A DNA stretch of 64,000 nt. It comes from Deltaproteobacteria bacterium. GTDB lineage: Bacteria > Desulfobacterota > DSM-4660 > Desulfatiglandales > HGW-15. Both the position numbers and the translations under genes were made by a program. Position 1 is the stretch's first letter, and every line of letters begins with the position of its first letter. The stretch spans positions 1-64,000 of the forward strand of contig JAFDHO010000009.1 of the NCBI GenBank assembly GCA_019308745.1, given 5' to 3'. The notes beneath the pieces were generated by a model. It saw only the letters and a list, made by a program, of their open reading frames with translations. It had not been told where the DNA came from and did not search any database. Below are positions 38,915 to 48,891 of the stretch, one piece after another.

Positions 38915-39394
38915 ATGAGTCGGGAATTGAGCAAAAAGGCACAGGTGGTGCAGGAGGCCCTCAGGGAATTCGGGCTTTCCTGCGAAGTGGTCCAATTACC
39001 TGATTCCACGAGGACCGCGAAAGAGGCGGCCCAGGCCATTGGATGCTCTGTCGATCAGATAGCAAAGTCCATTGTGTTCAAGGGCATACAGACCGGTAGG
39101 CCATACTTGGTCGTCGCCAGGGGGACCAAGAGGGTGGACGAAAGAAAACTGGAGGCAATTGTTCGAGAGCCTGTGGAAAAGGCCGATGCTGATTTCGTGC
39201 GCAGGGAGACAGGCTTTGCCATCGGCGGTGTCCCTCCATTAGGCCACACGAAAAAGATAGACACCTTCATCGATGAAGGCCTGAGCCAGCATGAGAGTTT
39301 GTGGGCGGCTGCGGGCACCCCTCATGCTGTCTTTAAGCTTACCCCGGAAGACTTGTCCAGGATCACCTCCGGGCTGATTGTCAAGATAAGCTAG
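38915..39394 (+). CDS. YbaK/EbsC-family aminoacyl-tRNA deacylase
   Basis: TAKEAAQAIGCSVDQIAKSIVFKG, GFAIGGVPPLGHTKKIDTFIDEGL, AAAGTPHAVFKLTPEDL. Confidence 0.93.
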   Translation: MSRELSKKAQVVQEALREFGLSCEVVQLPDSTRTAKEAAQAIGCSVDQIAKSIVFKGIQTGRPYLVVARGTKRVDERKLEAIVREPVEKADADFVRRETGFAIGGVPPLGHTKKIDTFIDEGLSQHESLWAAAGTPHAVFKLTPEDLSRITSGLIVKIS

Positions 39395-41031
39395 GTGCTG
39401 CCTGCCATCCTGATCAGAGACGGGTCATAGTCTTCGGGCTTTTCGTAGCCCAGGAGGTTCAAGAGTGTGGCAGCTACGTTTGAAAGGCCGGGCCTTTCCA
39501 CCGGGGCCATCTCGTATTCCCGGTTATACCCTGGATCGAATATCGCAAAGGGCACCGGATTCAAAGAGTGGGCGGTCCTTACCTTTCTGTTGCCCCCGTT
39601 ATCGTAGGTAAACATGAGATCCGCGTTGCCGTGATCCGAGGTCACGACGGCAATCCCTCCCAATTCCTCCGTGACCTTCAGGAGATCCCCTACACATCGG
39701 TCAACCGTCTCCACGGCGACTATTGCCGCCTCCATAACTCCCGTATGCCCGACCATGTCCCCGTTGGCGAAGTTCAAGCGACCGAACCGGTAACTCCTTT
39801 CTTCGAGCAGCCCTATTGTCCTTTTTGTTATTTCAGGTGCCTTCATTGCGGGCGCCCTGTCGAATTCTATCTTGTCTGAAGGAATCTCTATATAGGTCTC
39901 CAGATTTTCATCAATATAACCGGACCTGTTGCCGTTCCAAAAGTAGGTAACATGCCCAAATTTCTGCGTCTCGGATATGGCGAACATCTCCACCGCTTCA
40001 CTGCAAAGATATTCGCTTATGGTCCTGTCGATGGCCGGAGGATGAACAAGGTAATTAGGAGGGATGTGCAAATCCCCGTCGTACTCCATAATCCCCGCAT
40101 ACAGGATATCAGGAAGCGGTCCCCTGTCGAACTCGCTAAAATCCTTTTCACTGAAGGCCCTGGATATTTCAATGGCCCTGTCCCCCCTGAAATTGAAACA
40201 AATCACCGCATCCCCGTCCAATACGGGGCCTATGGGATTCCCTCTGCCATCTACTACCACAAAGGCATCGAGATATTGATCCGTCACAGCCGGACCTTCC
40301 TCATAGAAAACCCTTATGGCCTCGGAGGCCGAGGAAAAGGGCCTCGCTTTACCCAGGACATGGGCTTCCCACCCTCTCTTTACGATGGACCAATCTGCAT
40401 TGTATCTGTCCATCGTAACCTTCATGCGGCCTCCCCCTGAGGCGATGGCATAGTCCAGTCCCCTTTCCTTTGATATTTTCTTGAGCTTTTTTTCCGTGGG
40501 AATGACATATCTCAATGCAGTACGTTCTCCCACATCTCTCCCATCCAATAGGGCATGCACCCTTACCCTTTTTATACTCGTCTCCGCGCACCTGTCCAAG
40601 AAGGCAAAGAGGTGGTCGATATGAGAGTGGACATTCCCGTCAGACAGGAGCCCCAGAAAATGAATCGTCCCTCCCTCCTCGCCCCTTTGAACGATCCTTT
40701 TCCACAGATCTGTCTCGAAGATCTCTCCCTTTTCAATAGCCCTGTTTACGAGCCTGGCGCCCTGGTCAAACACCCTGCCCGCTCCGAGGGCATTGTGTCC
40801 CACCTCGCTATTCCCCATGTCCTGGTCAGTGGGCAGGCCAACGGCCGTTCCGTGGGCCTGGAGTTGTGTGTAAAACCTCGATCCCGTCAACCGGTCGATG
40901 TTGGGGGTCCTTGCCAGGTACACGGCATTCCTTTCATCCTGGGGACCCACTCCAATGCCGTCCATGATAATGAGTAGTAAGGGGCCCTTTCTTCCTTCAA
41001 AGCTTCCAAGTTTCTTCAGGCTAAGTTGCAC
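39391..41031 (-). CDS. gpmI: 2,3-bisphosphoglycerate-independent phosphoglycerate mutase
   Basis: LLLIIMDGIGVGPQDERNAV, DMGNSEVGHNALGAGRV, HALLDGRDV, NGDMVGHTGVMEAAI, VTSDHGNADLM. Confidence 0.96.
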   Translation of the reverse strand: MQLSLKKLGSFEGRKGPLLLIIMDGIGVGPQDERNAVYLARTPNIDRLTGSRFYTQLQAHGTAVGLPTDQDMGNSEVGHNALGAGRVFDQGARLVNRAIEKGEIFETDLWKRIVQRGEEGGTIHFLGLLSDGNVHSHIDHLFAFLDRCAETSIKRVRVHALLDGRDVGERTALRYVIPTEKKLKKISKERGLDYAIASGGGRMKVTMDRYNADWSIVKRGWEAHVLGKARPFSSASEAIRVFYEEGPAVTDQYLDAFVVVDGRGNPIGPVLDGDAVICFNFRGDRAIEISRAFSEKDFSEFDRGPLPDILYAGIMEYDGDLHIPPNYLVHPPAIDRTISEYLCSEAVEMFAISETQKFGHVTYFWNGNRSGYIDENLETYIEIPSDKIEFDRAPAMKAPEITKRTIGLLEERSYRFGRLNFANGDMVGHTGVMEAAIVAVETVDRCVGDLLKVTEELGGIAVVTSDHGNADLMFTYDNGGNRKVRTAHSLNPVPFAIFDPGYNREYEMAPVERPGLSNVAATLLNLLGYEKPEDYDPSLIRMAGST

Positions 41032-41110
41032 CGTATTTTCTCCTTCCAGGCGCGAGGCATACCAGGCCGTGACTTTCTCCCGATTCGCTCGAAGAATTCT
41101 GATGGTTGAC

Positions 41111-42262
41111 TCACTTTTGGCAAGGATTCGGAAAGGTTTCAGAATAGTGGCTCAGTTTTCTTAGGTTCTCGTTGCTTACCCCAATACCCAGACCGGAGCC
41201 CCCCAGAGGCCCGGCTTCCCCCCCGGGCCCGAAGGAGACGTCTTCTAAAGTTATGTTTTCCCTAAGCAGAAATCGGTCATAGGAGCCGTCATAGTAGAGG
41301 GAATCCCTGCACAGGAGAGAAAGGGCCCTTCCCGCAGCAGAAAGAAGGCCTGACTCCCCCAGTTGGCAGGCTATCTGGAAGACAATCCCCTGTTCCCGGA
41401 GATACTCTATTATCCTCAGGGACCTCCGGAAGCCGCCGCATTTGGATAGTCTGACATTGATCATATCGTAATGGCCTTCAGCCACAAGATCTTTGACATC
41501 TTCCAGGGTGCAGGCAGACTCATCGGCCATGAGCTTGACATTCAACTCCTTAAGGATGTTCGAGAAATCGCTTAGCCCTTGGTCTCCAGGCACCATAGGC
41601 TGTTCCACTACCCTTATATTGTACTCTTCAATAAGGGGAATATGGCTAAGGGAAAGGCCCAGGTCCCACGCCCCGTTCACGTCTATCTTGAGGTCGCAAC
41701 CCCTTTCAAAAACATCAACTATCACTTTAAGCATCTCACTATTTTTCTTGAAATCCCGATCCATTTTCAGTTTTATCCTTGTGATTCCCAGCCCCTTGAT
41801 GAACTCGGCTATCTCAAGGATCTGATCCCTCCCACCCAGGGGCATGGCAGCACCGTAAAAGATCTTTTCTGTGAAATGGCCGAGGGGAAAGTACTCGATG
41901 ATAGGTTTCCCCTCCTTCTTCCCGAGGGCGTCCAGCAGGGACATCTCCACAGCACAGAGGGCTGCATTACGTTCTCGGCCCTCCGGGACACTATCCACAA
42001 ACTCCCATACCTGTGATATGTCCTCCAGATCCCAGGGGAAATGGGGGTGGGCCAGGAACAACTTGATGCTCTCGATTGAACTCTCCTGGGTTTCGCCCGT
42101 GACGTAGGGCCTTGGGGCCCCTTCGCCGTAACCGGTCACGCCTCCGTTTCCGAGAATTTCGACGATTGTATTCTCTGCTATCGTCCCGCTCTTCAGTGCA
42201 TGGGGAAAGGCCTGCAAGAACGGCAAAGAAACATGATAAAGGTTTACTCTGTCGACTCTCAT
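41111..42262 (-). CDS. Enolase-superfamily enzyme (muconate cycloisomerase/dipeptide epimerase subgroup)
   Basis: TRIKLKMD (KxK), LKIDVNGAWD, VVEQPM, LMADESA, NVRLSKCGGFRR. Confidence 0.85.
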   Translation of the reverse strand: MRVDRVNLYHVSLPFLQAFPHALKSGTIAENTIVEILGNGGVTGYGEGAPRPYVTGETQESSIESIKLFLAHPHFPWDLEDISQVWEFVDSVPEGRERNAALCAVEMSLLDALGKKEGKPIIEYFPLGHFTEKIFYGAAMPLGGRDQILEIAEFIKGLGITRIKLKMDRDFKKNSEMLKVIVDVFERGCDLKIDVNGAWDLGLSLSHIPLIEEYNIRVVEQPMVPGDQGLSDFSNILKELNVKLMADESACTLEDVKDLVAEGHYDMINVRLSKCGGFRRSLRIIEYLREQGIVFQIACQLGESGLLSAAGRALSLLCRDSLYYDGSYDRFLLRENITLEDVSFGPGGEAGPLGGSGLGIGVSNENLRKLSHYSETFPNPCQK

Positions 42263-42274
42263 AGCGGGGTATTT

Positions 42275-44221
42275 CTAATGTCGTGCCATCGGGGAACCGA
42301 CTGCGGGGTCAAAGGGGATATTCAGTACAAAGGTGGTGCCTTCATTGACCTTGCTCTTCACTTCGATAGTGCCACCGTGGTCACGTATATTCTGGTATGC
42401 GATGAAGAGCCCCAGGCCGGTACCGTTATGAAGGCTGCTCTTGTGCTTCGTTGTGAAGTAGGGATCAAAGATCTTGTCAATGTTGGATTCCTCTATGCCC
42501 GGCCCTGTATCCCTGATTTCTATTATCACTCCTTGACGCTTACCCTCCCTTTCGATTCCCCTCGTCACGATTTCAATTTCCCCCCCCTCCGGGGTAAACT
42601 CTACCGCATTCGAGAGGAGGTTGATGATTACTTGCTTCATCTTTTCAGCATCCAGCCAGACCTTCCCGAACCTGGGATCAAACTTCCTTAGAATGCTTAT
42701 CTTTTTTGCGTTACTTTGAGGGGAAAGGAGCAGGATCATCCTATCAATCAGGCTATGGAGGTCATTGTATTCAAAGTGGGACTCCTTTGTCTTCACCAGA
42801 TCAAGCAATTCAGTAATGAGATTATTAACCCTTTCGGTCTCCTCCATCGCAATCTTGTAAAAGTCATTTCTGAACTCCTCATCGTCGTATTTCGCAGGAA
42901 GAAGCTGAATGAAGGTCCCTATTGCCGTCATGGGGTTCTTTATCTCGTGGGCGAGCCTTGCCGCCAGATTGCCCAGAAAGGAGAACTTCTCCGCCCTGCT
43001 CAAAAGGGTCTGGGATTCCTTGAGCTCCAGCATCTGCTCTTTAAGCCTGCTGTATAGCTTGGCGTTCTCGATGGCAATTGCGATCTGGGGTGCAAATATG
43101 TCCAAGGTCTCCCTCGTCTCCTTGGGAACCCCTTTACCATGGACCGCGTCTGTCGCGAGAACGCCTATGACCTTGGACCTCGTGATCAAAGGGACCACGT
43201 AGGCCGAGGCCGGCTGGCCGTAGACCAGCATGATGTTTCCCTTTCGGAGCCTCGAGCTCTCAATGTCCGGAACATATTCCGACTTGCCCGTATTGGTTAC
43301 CCTGACCAGCAGATTGCTTACTCGCTCCAGGGGAATTTTGTAGTTTCTTATGGCCTCCGGAACTCCTCCCTCAAAACCGACCCCGTAGAGGTACTGGAGG
43401 CACTGCTCTTCCTCCTTGACCAGCATGATCAAGGCGCGATTAATCTCGCACACGTTGGAGAGGAGGTTCATAATAGACTTCATTAACTGATCCAACTCCA
43501 GGATGGACAGTATGGCCTTTCCCGTCTCCTGGATTGCCGTTACCTGCTTGATCTTCCTGTCAAGCTCCTGGTTCAAGCGATTGACTTCTTCATATTTCTG
43601 CTCGATGATCTCTTTGTCGTCCTCCATCTCCTTGATGATTTCCATGAGGACGGCCTTTGACCCAAAGAACCTGGAGAAGACCTCGTGGAACCGAAAACAG
43701 CAATTCTCTGTCAGCTTCAAGGGTTTTCCCCCCCATATGATAGGCATGTACGTGTAGGAGCCTTGGTTCATGAGACACAGATGCTTTGAGACCTTCATGT
43801 TCCCGTCCCAGTGAAGCCTCACGAGGGCCTCATTCTTTTCTATTTCGACCAGATCGACTCTCTTATTTCTATTGTAAGTGTCATTTATCTTCTGGGCGTG
43901 CTTGAGGGCGTTTTTGTAAGACCAGAACGCCTTGACCAGGATTCGCTGGGTATAGCCCAGAGATGTGTTTTCGATGGCGTGCCTGGCAATTTTGTAGGCA
44001 ATTGTCTTATCGTTGAAGAGGAGGCTCGCCCTTTCATACAATTCTGAGGCCAGGGCACAGGAAATCCAGTTGTTGGGGTCCCTCAAGAATTGTTCGGGTT
44101 CGGGTAAGTCATCGATTTCAGGATGGAGGTCCTTCAGCAGGGATGAACAATCACCGTTGTTGTGTTCTCTGACATAGTCCAGTATTGCCCGTGAATTGAT
44201 GCAGCTTACTTCCTTTTCCAT
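42275..44221 (-). CDS. GAF-domain sensor histidine kinase with uncharacterised N-terminal domain
   Basis: LAARLAHEIKNPMTAIGTFIQLL (H-box), INLLSNAVEFTPEGG, DTGPGIEESNIDKIFDPYFTTK, GTGLGLFIAYQNIRDHGG. Confidence 0.92.
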   Translation of the reverse strand: MEKEVSCINSRAILDYVREHNNGDCSSLLKDLHPEIDDLPEPEQFLRDPNNWISCALASELYERASLLFNDKTIAYKIARHAIENTSLGYTQRILVKAFWSYKNALKHAQKINDTYNRNKRVDLVEIEKNEALVRLHWDGNMKVSKHLCLMNQGSYTYMPIIWGGKPLKLTENCCFRFHEVFSRFFGSKAVLMEIIKEMEDDKEIIEQKYEEVNRLNQELDRKIKQVTAIQETGKAILSILELDQLMKSIMNLLSNVCEINRALIMLVKEEEQCLQYLYGVGFEGGVPEAIRNYKIPLERVSNLLVRVTNTGKSEYVPDIESSRLRKGNIMLVYGQPASAYVVPLITRSKVIGVLATDAVHGKGVPKETRETLDIFAPQIAIAIENAKLYSRLKEQMLELKESQTLLSRAEKFSFLGNLAARLAHEIKNPMTAIGTFIQLLPAKYDDEEFRNDFYKIAMEETERVNNLITELLDLVKTKESHFEYNDLHSLIDRMILLLSPQSNAKKISILRKFDPRFGKVWLDAEKMKQVIINLLSNAVEFTPEGGEIEIVTRGIEREGKRQGVIIEIRDTGPGIEESNIDKIFDPYFTTKHKSSLHNGTGLGLFIAYQNIRDHGGTIEVKSKVNEGTTFVLNIPFDPAVGSPMARH

Positions 44222-44259
44222 GGCCTATGCCCTCCAAAAGAAGTTGTTCCAAGCTCGCC

Positions 44260-45798
44260 TTATATGTCCAGCTGCCGTATACTTCTCTCTCCGGCCATCA
44301 ACTTCTTGTATTTTGCAGTGAGTGCCGGGACTGCCTCCCTGAAGGCTCTCAGACTTCCGCTCCTTGCGTCAAACACCCCCCTTCCGGTCCCTCTGTAGCA
44401 GCACTCTGGAATCGAAGCATCTTTCAGTGACTTCGCAGGCAAACGAAAAAAAGGCATCATATTCAAGATTTCACCTTGAAGTCTTTCGGTGGGATTGGAT
44501 AGATGAAAAATTTCTTCCATGTACGCTAAGATCTTTTCGAAATCGAGATCTCTTGATGTCCGGGTGACCACGTTATCGCTGAAGACCCCATTGTCATGAA
44601 AGATCACATCGGGCAAGGATTTGGCAAACTTATATAACTTTGTCTTGGGGTAGACCCTGCACTCCCCTATCTTGAACACATATCCGCCGGGCCCTTTGAT
44701 CCTCGAAAGCTCTCTAACGAATTGGAGGCTTTCCTCCAAATCCTTTTCGGTGTCCCCCGGATAGCCGGCTATCATGAAAATCATAATGGGAATGTCGTTT
44801 CTTACGGCCTCCTCGAAGACCCTGACCGTATTTCCCACATATTTTGCATAATGGGACCGGTCTTTGACCTTGTTCATCCGCTTCAATGTGTCAAAGCTCG
44901 CTGATTCAAAACCAAGGGCAATCATGCCGACTGCGTTTGAGATCTCCGGAATGATAGAGGGATCCATCACGTCACTGCGAGTCTCGAAGTTTACCTTTAA
45001 CCCTAGCGAGCGCAGCATTGGAAACAGGTGAAAAGACCGAAACAGGGCGTCGCTGACCATGAGTGTTTTCGCATTACTTGCTTTTGAAAGCCTCCCCAAA
45101 TCCTCTCTAACCACTTCAGAGGGAACTTCCCTCCGAATTGGCCGGATAAACTCCTCCATGCAAAAATTACATTGATAGGGACAGCCCCTGCTGAAGGAAT
45201 AAGGCAAAATATCATAGGCCATAGGATATTTTAATAGCCCCAAATCCATCGGTGCCTTGGTGCTCAAGTCAACTCTGACCGGTTGCCTGTTTGCGTGAAT
45301 CTCCCCGCCTCGCCTGTAGGCAGTATTAGGAATCTCTTCTCCGAGGGGGTCGCCTCCCTTTTCCAGGATCGAGACAATCCTAAGCGCCCCGGGCTCCCCT
45401 TCTCCTAGCACAATGATATCTACCGCAGAGGTCCTCGAAAGCAATTCCTCATAGTAGAGGGTCGGGAAATAACCCCCCATGAAGACAAAGATATTCGGAT
45501 CCGCAGCCTTAATGGCCTCGCTCAGGTGGATGGCTTCCTCCGCCTGGGATATAGCCGTGCAAGATATTCCGACACCCGATGGCTTCATTGACTGGACATC
45601 TTCCAGAAACGAGGCGTAAATCTCTTCCTTCCCTTTCTGGTCAAGAGGCAACCCGTAATCCACGGGGATAGAAATGATCTTGATATCTAAGCCGGGGAGG
45701 TGGGACTTGATATAGCTGCCTATCTCCAGGATGGGCAGGGGGTAGGCAGGTATATACATATCGATGTTCTTTGATATTGGCTCCACCAGAAGGATCAT
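44260..45798 (-). CDS. B12-binding-domain radical SAM protein
   Basis: YSFSRGCPYQCNFCMEEF (CxxxCxxC), N-terminal cobalamin-binding-like region, GFESASFDTLKRMNK. Confidence 0.9.
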   Translation of the reverse strand: MILLVEPISKNIDMYIPAYPLPILEIGSYIKSHLPGLDIKIISIPVDYGLPLDQKGKEEIYASFLEDVQSMKPSGVGISCTAISQAEEAIHLSEAIKAADPNIFVFMGGYFPTLYYEELLSRTSAVDIIVLGEGEPGALRIVSILEKGGDPLGEEIPNTAYRRGGEIHANRQPVRVDLSTKAPMDLGLLKYPMAYDILPYSFSRGCPYQCNFCMEEFIRPIRREVPSEVVREDLGRLSKASNAKTLMVSDALFRSFHLFPMLRSLGLKVNFETRSDVMDPSIIPEISNAVGMIALGFESASFDTLKRMNKVKDRSHYAKYVGNTVRVFEEAVRNDIPIMIFMIAGYPGDTEKDLEESLQFVRELSRIKGPGGYVFKIGECRVYPKTKLYKFAKSLPDVIFHDNGVFSDNVVTRTSRDLDFEKILAYMEEIFHLSNPTERLQGEILNMMPFFRLPAKSLKDASIPECCYRGTGRGVFDARSGSLRAFREAVPALTAKYKKLMAGERSIRQLDI

Positions 45799-45956
45799 GG
45801 GATGAGTTCCAAATCAATTGTTCGGTTAACGATGATCAAGTATCTTATGAAAAAAATGGGATATGTCAAAAAGATTTGTCTGTCTATGTTCAAACTCCAG
45901 GGCGCCTCCCTCTGGCAAAGGCCTGCGCACAAACCTCTTCCGGGCCCGGCCGAGAA

Positions 45957-46934
45957 CTAGACTGCATTGTCATTAAAGGCCGCCCTTGGCAGAGAGACGC
46001 CTGCCCTGAACATCTTTCTATCTAAGGCAGACGTGGCTCGCATCTGAGCAAAGTTATTCCACTGATACCATGCCTCGGGGTGAATGTAAATGAGTTTTTC
46101 GAAGTACTTCAGGATGGCGACCCCGACAGAATAGGACCTCTTTCCCAGACTTTGAAGGATTCCTTCATAATCATTGAGGAGCAACTCGTAGTCATCCAAG
46201 CTGGCCCTGTGCAAGAGGCCAAAAAGTACGACCGCGCCCGCCCTTTTTTGGATAAGGTTGATCGTCCTGTCAACGCCCACCCTCTTTTTCAGAAAGGAGA
46301 TGGTCTCCTTTTTAGATGGCCTCCACTCTTCAATTTCATCACACTCAAAAAACACGATTCGATTGTGTCTTAGTTCCCTGATGATCTTGTTCAATATGTG
46401 TGTCTCTTCCCTCGCATCGATAATCCTTAACCCCAGGTCCTTTGTCTTCAAGTAAAGGCTCTCCTTGAGCTCTCTGGTGGAAAACTTTGCTATGACCGAA
46501 ATGGGATATCCCTCAAGGGCAAGGAACATGGGGATATATTCTATCCCTCCGTAGTGGCCCGTCACAAAAAGCACGCCCCTCCCCTTGGAAAGGCCCCTAT
46601 CAAGCTTTTCAAGGCCTCCCCTCGTCCTTATGCTGGTCCTGAAAAACCCCTTCAACGCCTCCAAGTCCTCATAGGCGTTGAAGAGCTTTTCGTAGTAGTG
46701 GGCCAATATGCCCTGAAATACGCCTCTCTTAAGTTTGTCTATTTCAGATTTGTCCTTTCCCTCCTTGAAAACCTCCTCAACACATTCTTCGATCCTTTCT
46801 TTCTCTCTTCTATTCACCAAGTAGTAAAGGCTTCCAAGTATCAGGACATACCGGTAGGTCAATCTCCAGCCCAACTTCCGGTAGAGAAGAACATTTAGTC
46901 TCCATTGCAAAAAAGCACTCAGCTTCACCCTCAT
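45957..46934 (-). CDS. LpxL/HtrB-like lysophospholipid acyltransferase
   Basis: GRGVLFVTGHYGGIEYIPMFLALEGYPISVIAKF, FFECDEIEEWRPSKKETISFLKKRVGVDRTINLIQKRAGAVVLFGL. Confidence 0.82.
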   Translation of the reverse strand: MRVKLSAFLQWRLNVLLYRKLGWRLTYRYVLILGSLYYLVNRREKERIEECVEEVFKEGKDKSEIDKLKRGVFQGILAHYYEKLFNAYEDLEALKGFFRTSIRTRGGLEKLDRGLSKGRGVLFVTGHYGGIEYIPMFLALEGYPISVIAKFSTRELKESLYLKTKDLGLRIIDAREETHILNKIIRELRHNRIVFFECDEIEEWRPSKKETISFLKKRVGVDRTINLIQKRAGAVVLFGLLHRASLDDYELLLNDYEGILQSLGKRSYSVGVAILKYFEKLIYIHPEAWYQWNNFAQMRATSALDRKMFRAGVSLPRAAFNDNAV

Positions 46935-47493
46935 TTCAAGGCGGTCCCTTTTCTGTTACCTGGTTTACCCCCCCTGTTATTACTAGATGGCTTCTATTTC
47001 CAAATTATGTCATATGCCATTTTCGTGCCAACTTTACTTTTTTCAATATTGCCTTGGGTATACCGTAAGATGGCACTATCATTTAGCCTAACTTACTAAT
47101 ATTGCATAACTAATATCACCATCAAATTTGCGGCTTTCCCTCGTTCATGAATTCATCTTGGAATGGCACCATGAGGGGCTTTCCAAACTTAGTCAAATCT
47201 TTCAAAATTTGCACAAAATTCTGCCAATTTTCGTCATTTTCTGGGAGGTGAGCCAAATACTACAGAGACGGGAAATGATCAGAATGCTTGACCTGGAATG
47301 TATTATGTGTTGATATACACCCACGCGCTGATTCGTCCTCAGCGGCTTCTACCCAACAGGCGTTATTCTCTCAACATATTGATTTCTGGGAAAAACACTG
47401 TTTCGAGCTCGGTATACTCTCTTCTGCCTCCTCCCTGCGGGTTCCCTGACCTTGGGGGTGGTGGATGAGGGCCCATGGAATAGAGAAAGCCCC

Positions 47494-48837
47494 ATGCATG
47501 ACAAGCCCACCATTCTCGTCGTAGATGATGAACCCGGAGTCCGCCAGTCATTTAACATCGTCCTGAAGGACAAATATAAGGTCTTCCTCGCCGGCACAGG
47601 GGAAGAGGCTATTGATCTCCTGAGCAGGAAGTCCATTGGCCTGGCCCTCCTGGATATCAGGCTCCCGGACCTGGACGGGATCGAACTCCTTGGAAAGCTC
47701 AAGGAAATTGACCCCAACTGTGAAATCATCATGGTCACGGCCGTCAAGGAGATAAAGACCGCGGTCAAGGCCATAAAACTGGGGGCCTATGAATACATAC
47801 TAAAACCTTTCTCCGTAGAGGAAGTGCTCAATACCATCAAGAGGGCCTTGGAAAAGCATGAGCTCGAAAAGGAGGTGACCTATCTCAGAAATGAGCTTCA
47901 GCGCTATCAGCCATTTGAGGAGATCGTGGGTCAGGACAAGAAAATGCAGGAGGTCTTCGGGATTGTATCCAGTATTGCCGACAGTGATGGTGCCGTGCTC
48001 ATCCAAGGGGAAAGCGGGACAGGGAAAGAACTTGTGGCACGGGCCATACACAATCTGAGTCTCAGAAAGATCTACCCCTTTGTGGTAGTCAATTGTGCGG
48101 CCATTCCCCCGAATCTGATGGAGAGCGCCCTCTTCGGCTACCACAAAGGTGCCTTCACAGGGGCTGTGGCCACCACCCTGGGCAAACTCGAGATCGCAAA
48201 CAGGGGCACCGTGTTCCTTGATGACATCGATACCCTGGATATCAACATGCAGGCAAAGCTCCTCAGGGCGATCCAGGAAAAAGAGTTCGAAAGGCTGGGG
48301 GGTACCAAGACCATCACCGTTAATGTCAGGTTTATTGCCGCCTCGAACAAGGATCTCACGAGACTGATAGAGGAAGGGAGGTTCAGAGAAGACCTTTACT
48401 ACCGCCTCAATGTCTTTCCCGTAACCCTACCCCCTTTGCGAGAAAGGAAAAAAGACATCCCTCTCTTACTGGATCATTTTCTGAGGCTCAATGCAAAGAA
48501 CACTGGGAAGCCACTCAAGAGATTCTCCAAGAGTGCCATAAAAACCCTTATGGAATATGATTGGCCGGGAAATGTACGGGAGCTTCAAAACCTGGTGGAG
48601 AGATCCTTCACCATATCCAGAAATCCCGTCATTCACCTTGACGATATTGCTCCCTACAGGAGAAAGCGAGCGGACTTCAAAGAGATGACATTGAAGGAGG
48701 CAGTTGCTGACTTTGAACGGAGATACGTAAACGAGGTGTTGGAGCTAGTCAACGGCAACAAGAAGAAGGCGGCAGAAATCCTCGCAGTTCACCGAAACAC
48801 CCTCTCCGCCAAGATGGATTCCACTAAACCCAAGTAG
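47494..48837 (+). CDS. Sigma-54-dependent response regulator (NtrC family)
   Basis: TILVVDDEPGVRQSF, LALLDIRLPDLDGIELL, GESGTGKELVARAIH, GAFTGA, Fis-type C-term GNKKKAAEILAVHRNTLSAKM. Confidence 0.95.
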   Translation: MHDKPTILVVDDEPGVRQSFNIVLKDKYKVFLAGTGEEAIDLLSRKSIGLALLDIRLPDLDGIELLGKLKEIDPNCEIIMVTAVKEIKTAVKAIKLGAYEYILKPFSVEEVLNTIKRALEKHELEKEVTYLRNELQRYQPFEEIVGQDKKMQEVFGIVSSIADSDGAVLIQGESGTGKELVARAIHNLSLRKIYPFVVVNCAAIPPNLMESALFGYHKGAFTGAVATTLGKLEIANRGTVFLDDIDTLDINMQAKLLRAIQEKEFERLGGTKTITVNVRFIAASNKDLTRLIEEGRFREDLYYRLNVFPVTLPPLRERKKDIPLLLDHFLRLNAKNTGKPLKRFSKSAIKTLMEYDWPGNVRELQNLVERSFTISRNPVIHLDDIAPYRRKRADFKEMTLKEAVADFERRYVNEVLELVNGNKKKAAEILAVHRNTLSAKMDSTKPK

Positions 48838-48891
48838 TCTGTCCGACCCTCCTCTCAGACGCGAGAGGTTCCACCATCCCGGACCGGGTCA

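Noticed and set aside
46981-47175. Sigma-54 promoter upstream of the NtrC-type regulator
   Set aside because: TGGCAC matches occur but the spacing to a GC (-12) element is wrong in each case, and sigma-54 spacing is strict.
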